Numbered from the stretch's first letter, positions 43,875-52,989 are shown. The stretch: DNA of 64,000 nucleotides from an uncultured Lachnospiraceae bacterium (GCA_910587095.1 CAJUMJ010000038.1:47451-111450), one strand, 5' to 3'. A program made the numbers and translations. The notes: generated from the letters alone by a model not told the origin.

Positions 43875-45455
43875 TCACCCGTGTACAATCACTGTCCCTT
43901 CTATCACGCCTTTATCCGCCGAATATTTCATAAAACTGGTATTTCTGGCAAGCGTCATCTGCTCGGCATTGATGCTGATCACCACATTCCGGTAAACGTT
44001 GCCGTCCACCTTGATATAGGAATTTCGTCCTTCCTCCATGGTCACCTCAAGCTCCTCCCGCTCATGACCTATCCGGTCAAGCTCGGCAAAGTATTCGTCC
44101 TTTAGCTTATTCCACTCGACAAGGCTGGCTTCCGTGCTCCTGGAAGTGTTCGCACCTCTCATCCGCTTCTCACGCAACGCCCCTGTCATGGTATCCACCA
44201 GCTTGGACAGCTTTTCCCGAATCTCCGTCTCCTTGCGTCTCGCCTCCAAAAGCCTGTCAAAAGACTCCGGCTCGTATCCGCAGTGCAGAATCGTCTTGAG
44301 TTCCACGTCGTTTCCTGCTGTCTGCGCTTCAATGCACTTAAGCGCATGCGTATATCCGCCGATGATGGCCCCACGCTTTCCGTTCGTAATAACCTTATCC
44401 CTGGCCGTCACTTTCGCGTTCAAAATAACATTGGCCTGCACCAGACCACCAGCCTCCACCGTCGTATTCTCAATAAACTCCGCATAGACGTTTCCTCTCG
44501 CGGATATCTTGCCGCCGCCCTGTATGCCTCGTGTGAGCATCACGTCGCCGCCGGCATAGAGCGTCGCCGCCCCCGTGGTTCCGTGAACCTCGATATTTCG
44601 CCCGGCGCGGATGACAACGCCGCCATCCACGTTGCCGTTAATAACAACATCGCCGAAAAATTCAATCTTTCCGATAATCGCGTCCACGTCTCCCATAATC
44701 TCGTGGACGTTCTGAATATCGATCTTACCCTCCTTGACCTCGATCTTACCGTCGTTCTGAGCATAATAGATACCGTTTTCCCGGATGATACCCTTTCCTC
44801 TCATGGGCGGCAGATCCCTCACCGGACCCGCTTTCATCTCACCACCGCGCACCGTATAGCCGTCCTCACCCTGTGTCGCATAGTGATAGATCGCCACCTT
44901 GTCGCCCTTGTGTACGTTTTGAAGAGCGCTCATGCTGGAATAATCTACCGAGCCGTCCTCCATAATCTTCGGGCCGCTGTGCTCCTCCGGTGCGAAAAGG
45001 TACTCGAAATAGCCGTCTACGCCGGGCTTGATCTCCGCGCCTTTTGCTACCAGAATCTCCCTGTCGTACACCCTTTTCTTAATCATGGCCGACAGATTGG
45101 AGCTGTGATATCCCTTGATCACGCCATGCGCCTCCAGATATCTTTCCAGGTCGCGCTTGGTGTATATCTGTCCTTTTTCAGGAGGTGCGAGGTAAAGCCA
45201 TGCAGCCATCTCGTCTTCTTCCACCCGTAAATAAGTACCCTCTGCAAGATTCGTCTCTACGGCAGGTTCCTCAACCTGAACTTCCACAACCGTTTGCACA
45301 ACCGTCTGTGTCTGTGTCTCTGCCACTGGCGCCTGCTTCGGCATCGCCTGTGACGCTGCTTTTGGCTGTATCGGCGGCTGTGAATTTACCTTCGCCCTGG
45401 CCATCGCCGCTTTCAGTTTTTCCAACTGATCCGCCGACAAATTTACTTCAGCCAC
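43875..45455 (-). CDS. DUF342 (FapA-like) protein
   Basis: A 526-residue cytoplasmic protein of the FapA/DUF342 family. The start is a GTG eight bases after AAGGAGG, giving MAEVNLSADQLEKLKAAM. A Pro/Gln/Val linker (to about 70) precedes the FapA domain; the middle is a right-handed beta-helix of short repeats (IIGKIEFFGDVVINGNVDGG, VVIRAGRNIEVHGTTGAATL). The C-terminal part is a coiled coil and a second beta segment. Related proteins bind polymeric surfaces or help flagellar localisation (FapA in Vibrio), but no flagellar genes are present here. Confidence 0.85.
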   Translation of the reverse strand: MAEVNLSADQLEKLKAAMARAKVNSQPPIQPKAASQAMPKQAPVAETQTQTVVQTVVEVQVEEPAVETNLAEGTYLRVEEDEMAAWLYLAPPEKGQIYTKRDLERYLEAHGVIKGYHSSNLSAMIKKRVYDREILVAKGAEIKPGVDGYFEYLFAPEEHSGPKIMEDGSVDYSSMSALQNVHKGDKVAIYHYATQGEDGYTVRGGEMKAGPVRDLPPMRGKGIIRENGIYYAQNDGKIEVKEGKIDIQNVHEIMGDVDAIIGKIEFFGDVVINGNVDGGVVIRAGRNIEVHGTTGAATLYAGGDVMLTRGIQGGGKISARGNVYAEFIENTTVEAGGLVQANVILNAKVTARDKVITNGKRGAIIGGYTHALKCIEAQTAGNDVELKTILHCGYEPESFDRLLEARRKETEIREKLSKLVDTMTGALREKRMRGANTSRSTEASLVEWNKLKDEYFAELDRIGHEREELEVTMEEGRNSYIKVDGNVYRNVVISINAEQMTLARNTSFMKYSADKGVIEGTVIVHG

Positions 45456-45607
45456 ATGTCTCACCTCCTTTCCCAAAATCGCTTACGCACATGTCATATA
45501 CCAGTGCATCGGCATAATATTTCAATCTAATCTTACTTATCACTTTACACCATATCGATTTACTTTTCCAGTGATATTTGTTGTATTTATGGATTTTTTA
45601 TTTTCTC

Positions 45608-48304
45608 TCATCCAAGTTGCGAAAGCCGCTCTTCCACCTGCGCTTTCATCTGCGTATATTTCTCGAGTTTTGCTCGTTCTTCGTCAATTTTCTGCTTTGG
45701 CGCTTTGGACAGAAACCGCTCGTTGCCGAGCATTCCCTGTACTCTTAAAAGCTCTCCCTCCAGACGCTTTTGCTCCTTCTTCAGGCGCTCGATCTCCTGG
45801 GCGATATCCACCAGCTCCTCAAAGGGAATATAAACCGTCGCGTTCGGAATCACCACAGACACGGCGCTGTCATCGATACCGCTCTTGTCCGCCTGCACAG
45901 TCAGCTCGGACGCCGCCGCCAGAGCCGTAAAGAACTGCCTGCCCTCCTCGAATATCCGGCGCACACCCTCGTTTTCGCTGACCACATACACCGCCGCCTT
46001 TTTGCCCGGCGCCACGTTCATCTCCGTTCTCACGTTGCGGATGCCTCGCACCGCCTCCTTCATCAGAGAGATCGCGCGCTCCTCTTTTTCAAACTGTCTG
46101 TCTTCACAAAATACAGGCCACTCAGACACCATAACAGATTCTTCTTTTGTCTGTAACGTGCAGAAAATCTCCTCCGTGATGAAAGGCATATAGGGATGAA
46201 GCAGTTTCAGGGCGTCGATCAGCACATTCTGTAATGTCCACAGCGCAGCGCGCTTTCCCTCTTCCTCACCGGCCTCCGTGCTGTAAAGGCGTGGCTTCAC
46301 CATCTCGATATACCAGTCGCAGAACTCGTCCCATATAAAATCGTACACCTTCTGTACCGCAATGCCCAGCTCGAAGCCGTCCATATTGTCCGTCACATCT
46401 TTCACAAGCGTATTCAGTTTGGAGAGAATCCACTTGTCCACCGGATACAGACTTGCCCTGATCTCCTCGTAGGAAGTCTCCCAGCCGCGCTTTCCGGTTT
46501 TCTCCTCCTCCTGATCCATGTTCATCATGATGAAGCGGGACGCGTTCCAGACCTTGTTTGCAAAGTTCCGGCTGGCCTCCACTCTTTCATAGTAGAAACG
46601 CATGTCGTTGCCGGGCGCGTTTCCCGTGATCAGCGTAAGGCGAAGCGCATCCGCGCCGTACTGGTCGATGATCTCCAGCGGGTCAATGCCGTTGCCAAGA
46701 GACTTACTCATCTTCCGCCCCTGGGAATCCCGCACAAGGCCGTGGAAGAGCACCGTCTTAAAGGGCTTCTCTCCCATCTGTTCATAACCGGAGAAGATCA
46801 TGCGGATGACCCAGAAGAAAATAATGTCATAACCCGTCACCAGCACATCCGTCGGATAAAAGTAATCCAGATCCTCCGTCTTTTCCGGCCATCCCAGCGT
46901 AGAAAAAGGCCACAGCGCCGAGGAAAACCATGTATCCAGCGTATCGGGATCCTGCGTAAAATGGGTTTCACCGCACTTCGGGCAGACAGACGGCGCGTCC
47001 TTCGCCACCACAATCTCCCCGCACTTGTCGCAGTAGTAAGCCGGAATCCGATGTCCCCACCAGAGCTGACGGCTGATACACCAGTCGCGGATATTGTCCG
47101 TCCAGTTATAGTATATCTTGTCCATGCGCTCCGGAATCAGCTTGATCTCGCCTTTCTTCACCGCCTCCACCGCGGGTTTGATCAGTTCGTCCATCTTCAC
47201 GAACCACTGTTTCTTGATCATCGGCTCAATGGTAGTCTTACACCTGTCATGGGTGCCTACATTGTGGGAGTAATCTTCGATCCTGACAAGAAGCCCTTCT
47301 CTCTCAAGTTCCTCCACGATCTGCTTTCGCGCCTCGTAGCGGTCAAGCCCCTGGTATTTTCCGCCGTTTTCATTGATGGTGGCGTCGTCGTTCATAATGT
47401 TCACTTCCGGCAGATTGTGGCGTTTCCCGACTTCAAAGTCGTTGGGGTCATGGGCGGGCGTGATCTTCACAACGCCTGTTCCGAACTCCATATCCACATA
47501 CTCGTCCTCCACCACGGGGATCGCCTTATTTACAATCGGCAGCCACACCTGTCTTCCTTTTAAATAAGTATATCTCTCATCGTTCGGATTCACCGCCACA
47601 GCCGTATCGCCAAGCATCGTCTCCGGGCGGGTGGTCGCAAACTCCAGAAACTCCGTCTTGCTGGGCTGACCATTTTGGTCAACCAACGGATACTTGATGT
47701 GCCAGAAATGTCCCGCCTGCTCCTGATACTCCACCTCCGCGTCCGAGATGGACGTGTTACACACAGGGCACCAGTTGATGATGCGGCTGCCCTTGTAGAT
47801 CCAGCCTTTTTCGTGCATCTTGCAGAATACTTCCGTGACAGCCTTATTGCAGCCCTCGTCCATGGTGAACCGCTCCCTGTCCCAATCGCAGGAAGAGCCG
47901 AGCTTTTTAAGCTGGGAGACAATGCGTCCGCCGTACTCTTTCTTCCACTCCCAGGCGCGCTCCAAAAACCCCTCTCTGCCGAGGTCGTTCTTGTCGACGC
48001 CCTCCTCCTTGAGCTTCTCGATGATCTTTACCTCGGTCGCGATGGAGGCATGATCCGTCCCCGGCTGCCAGAGCGCGTTGTAGCCCTGCATCCTCTTATA
48101 GCGGATCAGAATATCCTGCATGGTGTTGTCCAGCGCATGTCCCATGTGGAGCTGCCCCGTGATATTCGGGGGCGGGATCACGATGGTGAAAGGCGTCTTT
48201 GTCCTGTCCACCTCGGCGTGGAAATATTTCTTATCCAGCCATTTTTGGTATAATTTGTCCTCGATACCTTTCGGATCATAGGTTTTCGCAAGTTCTCTGC
48301 TCAT
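45608..48304 (-). CDS. valS: Valyl-tRNA synthetase
   Basis: Class I synthetase of 898 residues. It shows the HIGH motif as PPPNITGQLHMGHAL, the editing domain (ATTRPETMLGDTAVAVNP), KMSKS in SQGRKMSKSLGNGIDP, the anticodon-binding region and a C-terminal coiled arm (EIERLKKEQKRLEGELLRVQ) typical of ValRS. The start follows AAAGGAGGAAAACT. A T-box leader controls it. Confidence 0.97.
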   Translation of the reverse strand: MSRELAKTYDPKGIEDKLYQKWLDKKYFHAEVDRTKTPFTIVIPPPNITGQLHMGHALDNTMQDILIRYKRMQGYNALWQPGTDHASIATEVKIIEKLKEEGVDKNDLGREGFLERAWEWKKEYGGRIVSQLKKLGSSCDWDRERFTMDEGCNKAVTEVFCKMHEKGWIYKGSRIINWCPVCNTSISDAEVEYQEQAGHFWHIKYPLVDQNGQPSKTEFLEFATTRPETMLGDTAVAVNPNDERYTYLKGRQVWLPIVNKAIPVVEDEYVDMEFGTGVVKITPAHDPNDFEVGKRHNLPEVNIMNDDATINENGGKYQGLDRYEARKQIVEELEREGLLVRIEDYSHNVGTHDRCKTTIEPMIKKQWFVKMDELIKPAVEAVKKGEIKLIPERMDKIYYNWTDNIRDWCISRQLWWGHRIPAYYCDKCGEIVVAKDAPSVCPKCGETHFTQDPDTLDTWFSSALWPFSTLGWPEKTEDLDYFYPTDVLVTGYDIIFFWVIRMIFSGYEQMGEKPFKTVLFHGLVRDSQGRKMSKSLGNGIDPLEIIDQYGADALRLTLITGNAPGNDMRFYYERVEASRNFANKVWNASRFIMMNMDQEEEKTGKRGWETSYEEIRASLYPVDKWILSKLNTLVKDVTDNMDGFELGIAVQKVYDFIWDEFCDWYIEMVKPRLYSTEAGEEEGKRAALWTLQNVLIDALKLLHPYMPFITEEIFCTLQTKEESVMVSEWPVFCEDRQFEKEERAISLMKEAVRGIRNVRTEMNVAPGKKAAVYVVSENEGVRRIFEEGRQFFTALAAASELTVQADKSGIDDSAVSVVIPNATVYIPFEELVDIAQEIERLKKEQKRLEGELLRVQGMLGNERFLSKAPKQKIDEERAKLEKYTQMKAQVEERLSQLG

Positions 48305-48349
48305 AGTTTTCCTCCTTTTTTCTCGTCGGAATCTCTCTTGATCCCGCTT

Positions 48350-48502
48350 TCATGCTTGCATGAGCGGGCTGACGCTTTCTGACTCTGCACATAAACAGAC
48401 TCGAAATGCTCCGCATTTCTCATTCGCGTTGCTCGTCATAAATCGCCATAGTCACTCTTGCGTGCTTGCACGCATCCTGCCTCTGACGCTTTCTGACTCT
48501 GC
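48350..48502. repeat. Direct repeat and tiny hairpins in the valS 5' UTR
   Basis: A perfect 20-base direct repeat, CTGACGCTTTCTGACTCTGC, at 48369-48388 and 48483-48502 brackets three perfect mini-hairpins: TCATGC-TT-GCATGA (48350-48363), GAAATGC-TCC-GCATTTC (48403-48419) and GCGTGC-TT-GCACGC (48460-48473). The block lies between the T-box terminator and the valS start, adding about 200 bases to the leader. Confidence 0.7.
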
Positions 48503-48512
48503 TTATGCGCGC

Positions 48513-48793
48513 AAAAAAGCGCCTTCTGCCAGTCTCCTGACAAAGGGCGTAGTTACGCGGTACCACCTTCATTTATCACTCAGTGAAGCCGAAACCCTTC
48601 CGGCCTCCTATCCGTTAACGGGGATAAGTCGTGGACACTTACTGCCGCTTTCTCTCCTCTTTGCGCGAAAACATTTCTGCGTCCCGGTTCCGAAGCCACA
48701 TTCCCCAGATTCCTTTCCGAAGGGATCTCTCAGCCTGTGATCCCTCTCTCTGGCGGCGTCGCCTGTGTACTCCTCTTCGTCATCACCTTTTCA
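48513..48793 (-). promoter_or_regulatory. T-box riboswitch of valS
   Basis: The conserved T-box AAGGTGGTACCGCG lies at 48569-48556 on the minus strand. It is followed by a terminator stem (CGCC...GGCG, with CAGGAGACTG at its tip) and a run of six T (48518-48513). The 5' part folds into a long stem I. Uncharged tRNA-Val should stabilise the antiterminator and allow valS reading. I could not fix the specifier codon with certainty. Confidence 0.92.
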
Positions 48794-48800
48794 ATTAATT

Positions 48801-48829
48801 AATATAGCCAATTCCCGCGTTTTTGTCAA
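48801..48829 (-). promoter_or_regulatory. Promoter of the valS leader
   Basis: On the minus strand TTGACA (48829-48824), 17-base spacer, TATATT (48806-48801). Confidence 0.8.
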
Positions 48830-48976
48830 ACCCTATTTCTCTGCTCTCCCTTTCTTAGTCCATCGTTCCGGCTGCCGCCAAAATCTGGCATGGTTAAAAA
48901 TTCTCAAATTGGCACTTTTAAAAGAACCATTCAAGTATATGATAAGACTATCAAACAAAGAAAGGCGGAAACAACA

Positions 48977-49555
48977 ATGAAAAGCGAAAAACTGTTAAAA
49001 ATCGTATTTACCGGCATTTTTGCCGCACTCTCTTATGTAGTATTCACCTTTTTGCAGATCAAGATCCCCCTGCCGGGCGGCGACGCCACCTCCATCCACC
49101 TTGGAAATGCGGTCTGCGTTCTCGGCGCGCTGCTGCTTGGCGGCGTATACGGGGGAATCGGCGGCGCCATCGGCATGACCATCGGCGATCTGTTTGACCC
49201 GGTATATGTGGTCTACGCGCCAAAGACCTTTGTCCTGAAATTCTGCATCGGCCTGATCACCGGTCTGATCGCCCATAAGATCGCTCATATCAGTACAGAG
49301 ACGGACACCAAAAAAGTATATAAATGGACTCTCGTCGCCTCTGTGGGCGGCCTTCTGTTCAATGTGATTTTCGATCCGCTGGTCGGCTATTTTTATAAAC
49401 TTGCAATTCTTGGAAAGCCTGCCGCGGAGGTAACGCTTGCCTGGAATATTACCTCCACCTCCATCAACGCGGTGACCTCCACAATCGTGGCCGTCCTGGT
49501 GTACAACGCGGTGCGGCCCGCGCTGAAGAAATCGGGGCTGTTCTTTACGCTATGA
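48977..49555 (+). CDS. ECF transporter S component
   Basis: Substrate-binding membrane subunit of an energy-coupling-factor vitamin transporter, 192 residues with about six membrane segments. Visible features are an N-terminal AALSYVVF segment, IPLPGGDATSIHLGNAV, and LLGGVYGGIGGAIGMTIGDL. The start at 48977 follows GAAAGGCGG. No riboswitch core is recognised upstream, so the vitamin cannot be named. It would use the shared EcfA/EcfT module encoded elsewhere. The stop codon overlaps the start of the beta-lactamase-like fragment. Confidence 0.85.
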   Translation: MKSEKLLKIVFTGIFAALSYVVFTFLQIKIPLPGGDATSIHLGNAVCVLGALLLGGVYGGIGGAIGMTIGDLFDPVYVVYAPKTFVLKFCIGLITGLIAHKIAHISTETDTKKVYKWTLVASVGGLLFNVIFDPLVGYFYKLAILGKPAAEVTLAWNITSTSINAVTSTIVAVLVYNAVRPALKKSGLFFTL

Positions 49556-49764
49556 CAGGCTGTTCATGGTATACAGGCTTTGCAGATGCCGCCGGGCAAA
49601 GGATTTACTTCTGTGTATATTTAGGTAAATCGACGAACAGTAATGTATCCGGCGCAAAGGCAAGAGAAATCGCCGTGAAAATCGTTTCGGACTATTTGCA
49701 AAAATCGTCGCCCGACAGCATCGCATTCTCCATGAATGGTTTGCGCTATCGCAATTTCCTATGA
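49552..49764 (+). pseudogene. C-terminal fragment of a class D beta-lactamase/BlaR1-type domain
   Basis: The 70-residue frame reads CSWYTGFADAAGQRIYFCVY and SGAKAREIAVKIVSDYLQ, the pattern of the last beta strands and last helix of class D penicillin-recognising domains (W-(Y/F)-x-G-(F/Y), YFF.., AKEI...IL). The catalytic SxxK, SxV and KTG parts are absent, so it cannot bind penicillin covalently. It begins exactly at the ECF gene stop (ATGA), which suggests a recombination join. Its tail runs into a GCATTCTCC...AATGGTTT repeat motif. Confidence 0.6.
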
Positions 49765-49813
49765 AACAAGAAAAGGGCGGGGTTTACATAATATACATCC
49801 CGCCCGCTTTTTC

Positions 49814-50023
49814 TTACATCATAATGTCGTCATTCTCCGGCATCACAACCGCCGCCAGGAAATAGACAAGCAGTCCCATGCCTACGCTGGCCACAGAGCA
49901 GATCGCCCATATCAGACGCACCAGCGTGGGATCTATGTTCAGATATTCCCCGATCCCTCCGCAGACGCCGCATATCATCTTGTTTCCTCTTGATCTCATT
50001 AATTTTTTCATATCGTTATTCAT
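49814..50023 (-). CDS. PspC-domain membrane protein
   Basis: A 69-residue protein with a basic start (MKKLMRSRGNKMICGVCGGI), the PspC signature GEYLNIDPTLVRLIW and one or two membrane segments. PspC proteins sense envelope stress. The start follows AAAGGAGGAGAACC. It is the last gene of the padR-DUF1700-DUF4097-pspC set. Confidence 0.9.
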   Translation of the reverse strand: MNNDMKKLMRSRGNKMICGVCGGIGEYLNIDPTLVRLIWAICSVASVGMGLLVYFLAAVVMPENDDIMM

Positions 50024-50084
50024 GGTTCTCCTCCTTTCTAAGCCGGTTCTGATTTACATAACTCTCTTATGTTTCGACCATATT

Positions 50085-51152
50085 TTAATCTTCAAAGGTG
50101 ACAGTTACATTACCCATATTACAGTTTATCTCAAACTCGCTGCTTTTTCCACTGTTCCATGATTTGTGCGCCGCAAAACCGCCGTGCTCATAACTTCCCA
50201 CTATGACATTGCCCATGCCGCACTCCACGTCGTAGCTGTGGTCGTCCTCAGAGCCGGTAAGCTGCATCAGGATTTCGCCCATATCACATTCCAGATCCAA
50301 ATCCCCCGATATGGTCCCGGCAACCTCGGCATTCCCCATACTTACCGTCAGATCCGCCTCGTCGCTGACCGTAAGCTCTCCAATACTCAGATGCCCTGCG
50401 CCGATCTCAAAATCCGCCGTCCCGGCTGTGATGCGGTCTGCAAGAAGCTCTCCCGCGCCCACAAGAATATCTATTTCCTCTCCCTCGATACCGTCCGTCT
50501 CAACCACCCCGGCTCCCAGGTTCATGTCTACCTGCTTCGCTTTTATGAAAATGCTGTCCATATAGCCGGCGCCCATGTCTACTTTGCACTCCTCCAACAT
50601 ACAGCCCTCCGGCAGACGCAGATAGACGGTATCGTTGGGGCCGTTGCGCCAATGTCCAAGATGCCGCTGCACCTCATTTTCGATATATAGCCTGCTCTTT
50701 CCTCCCTCACTCTCTATACTGTAATGCGGTCTGTTGGAATTGCCGTCCACAGAAAACCATACATGCGTATCCTCGGATTCCCATATCACCACATTGCAGT
50801 CCCTCACGTCGATCTCAAGGCTGCCAAGGGTATCGGCCGTGAGCGCAAGCTGCTCCCCGTCTCCTTCCATCTCCTTCAATTTTTTCTCCGTCACCTGGGC
50901 CATTGAATTTCGAAGCTCCTCTATATCTTCTATATCCTCCAGATCGTCCCCGTCATAACCCGAAGACCGAAAGAATCCGATCCGCCAATCCCCATCGTCA
51001 TCCCAATCCCATACGAACGGAACGCCGTACACGACGCCCATTTTTCTCAGTTCACGGAACCCGCCAAGCAGCCCACACACAATGCTGAGTATAAGCCCTA
51101 TAATGAATAGAATCAACGCCGTCATCAGACAGCCCTTCGTAAATTTCTTCAT
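50085..51152 (-). CDS. DUF4097 beta-strand-repeat protein
   Basis: A 355-residue protein anchored by one N-terminal membrane segment (about 8-30). The outside part is a beta-helix with short repeats of the pattern (VDMNLGAGVVETDGIEGEEI, LTVSMGNAEVAGTISGDLDL), the DUF4097 fold. Such proteins usually sit with PadR, DUF1700 and PspC genes, as here, in an envelope-response unit. The start at 51152 follows GGAGGAAGGC. Confidence 0.88.
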   Translation of the reverse strand: MKKFTKGCLMTALILFIIGLILSIVCGLLGGFRELRKMGVVYGVPFVWDWDDDGDWRIGFFRSSGYDGDDLEDIEDIEELRNSMAQVTEKKLKEMEGDGEQLALTADTLGSLEIDVRDCNVVIWESEDTHVWFSVDGNSNRPHYSIESEGGKSRLYIENEVQRHLGHWRNGPNDTVYLRLPEGCMLEECKVDMGAGYMDSIFIKAKQVDMNLGAGVVETDGIEGEEIDILVGAGELLADRITAGTADFEIGAGHLSIGELTVSDEADLTVSMGNAEVAGTISGDLDLECDMGEILMQLTGSEDDHSYDVECGMGNVIVGSYEHGGFAAHKSWNSGKSSEFEINCNMGNVTVTFED

Positions 51153-51264
51153 GCCTTCCTCCATTTCTGCGCCGCTTTTGTCTCAACTATGTCGGAAAAA
51201 CGCATCAAACGAGTTTGTGACAAGCAACGCGCAGACACAAATCCCGCGATTGAAAATTTCCGGC

Positions 51265-52200
51265 TCAAATCTTAGCGCCTCCCCTGTGGAACAATCTTCG
51301 ACAAAGATTCACGCATCCCCTGAACAGGGCGGGGATCGCCGTACCTACCACAAGCACCATCAGCCAGACAAACACCAGACCGACCGCCGCCATAACCAGA
51401 CCTCCGCCGACCAGGCATAAGCCTCCGAGCGGCGCGCCGAACACGGCCACAAATCCCGCGATCACCAGGGCGATACCCACCACCGTCAGCACCACGCCCA
51501 CCACCAGAAAAGCTATAAAGATACCGAGCAGACCGGCCAGTATTCCCACGCCGCCTCCAAAAAGACCGCCAAACACACCGATCCAGACAGGGGATAGCAG
51601 TATCGCCGCAACAATAATCAGCGCAATCTTCCCTCCCGTCATGGATTTTTTCTGCGGCGCGCCCTGCGCATCCCGCTGGCCGTAAGCGTCGTATGCGGTC
51701 CCGCCGCCGTTCGCCTGCTGTCCGTAAGCGCCATATGCATTCCCGCTGCCGTTCGCCTGCTGTCCGTAAGCGCCATATGCATTCCCGCTGCCGTTCGCCT
51801 GCTGTCCGTAAGCGCCATATGCATTCCCGCCGCCGTCCGCCTGCTGCCCGTAAGCGCCGTGTACGCTCCCGCCGTCGTTCGCCTGCGAGCCGTTTTGCGC
51901 GTCTCCCTGTGCTCCCTCCTGCTCCGGTACAGTTGACATAATCTGGTTTTTATTCCTCTGTTCATAGCCGTGAAAACCAGACTCCGTAAACTCTCCCGCA
52001 TTCCCACTGTCGGAAAGCCCCGCTTTGATTGATCTGGCAAGCTCCTCCGGCGAACCGAGGGCCGCGATCACACCCGCTTCGTTTCCCTCTCCCGCATCGT
52101 CAAAGTATTCATTATAATAAGTAATCGCCTCCTCCCGCTCCGCAGGCGGCACGTCCTGTAAGAGCGCAGTCAGTCTGCTCATAAATTCCGCTCTATTCAT
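51265..52200 (-). CDS. DUF1700 protein with a 14-residue repeat linker
   Basis: A 311-residue protein. The N-terminal DUF1700 domain (MNRAEFMSRLTALLQDVPPAEREEAITYY in family terms; first 65 residues) is joined to a C-terminal membrane domain of about four to five glycine-rich helices by a linker containing about five units of GQQANGSGNAYGAY. At DNA level this is a 42-base tandem repeat (about 51690-51870) with near-identical inner units, so its copy number may vary. The start at 52200 follows GGAGGAAAGA. Co-operonic with padR and the DUF4097 gene. Confidence 0.88.
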   Translation of the reverse strand: MNRAEFMSRLTALLQDVPPAEREEAITYYNEYFDDAGEGNEAGVIAALGSPEELARSIKAGLSDSGNAGEFTESGFHGYEQRNKNQIMSTVPEQEGAQGDAQNGSQANDGGSVHGAYGQQADGGGNAYGAYGQQANGSGNAYGAYGQQANGSGNAYGAYGQQANGGGTAYDAYGQRDAQGAPQKKSMTGGKIALIIVAAILLSPVWIGVFGGLFGGGVGILAGLLGIFIAFLVVGVVLTVVGIALVIAGFVAVFGAPLGGLCLVGGGLVMAAVGLVFVWLMVLVVGTAIPALFRGCVNLCRRLFHRGGAKI

Positions 52201-52325
52201 TCTTTCCTCCATTCCGAAGCGTTAAGCTGAGGAACCGCGGGCAAAATATCATATTTTGCTCTGCTCCAAAAGAAATATGTGACGCTCCTACACAAATTTC
52301 CGATTGGAAAATAAGGTCATCAGAC

Positions 52326-52655
52326 TTACTTTTCAATCTTTAGCCCTCCCTCAAAGATACTGTTTAATTTGGCAGAATACCGATACCATTCGCTGATATA
52401 AAGATTGAGTTGTGCCCTTCCCTTCTCCGTAATCCTGTAATACCGCCTGTTTCTTCCCGCGCACTCCATGTCGTAAATCTGCAGGCACTCGTCCTTCTGC
52501 AGCCTTCGCAGAACCGGATACAAGGTGGACTCGGAAATTTCTATGACCAGCCTCACTTCCTGCGTGATCTTGTATCCATAGGTTCCTTCCGTCTCATGGG
52601 ACACAACAGCCAGCACAATCGCGTCCAGCAATGCCGCACCTGTGTTAAAAACCAT
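52326..52655 (-). CDS. PadR-family transcriptional regulator
   Basis: A 109-residue winged-helix repressor: LLDAIVLAVVSHETEGTYGY at the start, ISESTLYPVLRRLQKDECLQ recognition region, RRYYRITEKGRAQL wing and a C-terminal dimerisation helix. The start at 52655 follows AAGGAGTCATTTGC; the longer frame to 52727 lies between promoter and site. It probably represses its own operon through the inverted repeat at 52756-52782. Confidence 0.93.
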   Translation of the reverse strand: MVFNTGAALLDAIVLAVVSHETEGTYGYKITQEVRLVIEISESTLYPVLRRLQKDECLQIYDMECAGRNRRYYRITEKGRAQLNLYISEWYRYSAKLNSIFEGGLKIEK

Positions 52656-52755
52656 GCAAATGACTCCTTTCTTCCTTTTTACATATTTCATTGTCATCTC
52701 TTTCGGAGTTTTCCTCCCTTCAATCACCTCTATTGTTGTTCTATAATATTATTTC

Positions 52756-52826
52756 ATTATACAGTATTATACGCTGTATAATATTGTTTCTACACATACT
52801 ATATGATATATAATATTATTTGTCAA
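52756..52826 (-). promoter_or_regulatory. PadR operon promoter and operator
   Basis: On the minus strand TTGACA (52826-52821), 17-base spacer, TATAGT (52803-52798). Just after the start point lies a perfect inverted repeat ATTATACAG-N9-CTGTATAAT (52756-52782), a good candidate for the PadR binding site; AT-rich dyads of this size are usual for PadR proteins. Confidence 0.7.
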
Positions 52827-52913
52827 CAACTATTTTTACAATTTTTTTGTGCTGACGGCTCTGCCGGAGGACTGACAGGCGCTGCGACACAAGCTGGCGT
52901 TTCGTCAGGTTAA

Positions 52914-52946
52914 AGGCGGTTCACATGAAAAACCGCCTGCGTTTTT
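52914..52946 (+). terminator. Orphan terminator-like hairpin upstream of azlC
   Basis: AGGCGGTT and AACCGCCT (8-base stem, 9-base loop) followed by GCGTTTTT. No plus-strand gene precedes it. It could end a short RNA begun near a TATAAT at 52809-52814, or be left from a lost gene. Apart from this, the padR promoter and the azlC promoter, the 52656-53124 gap holds a GAGAATGC-CCC-GCATTCTC hairpin at about 53044-53062. Confidence 0.5.
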
Positions 52947-52989
52947 AACAAGCGGTTTTGTAAGAGGATTTTACATCGGCAAATTAGGA

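Noticed and set aside
51685..51870. CRISPR array in the regularly spaced 42-base repeats
   Set aside because: The units are in-frame coding repeats without unique spacers.
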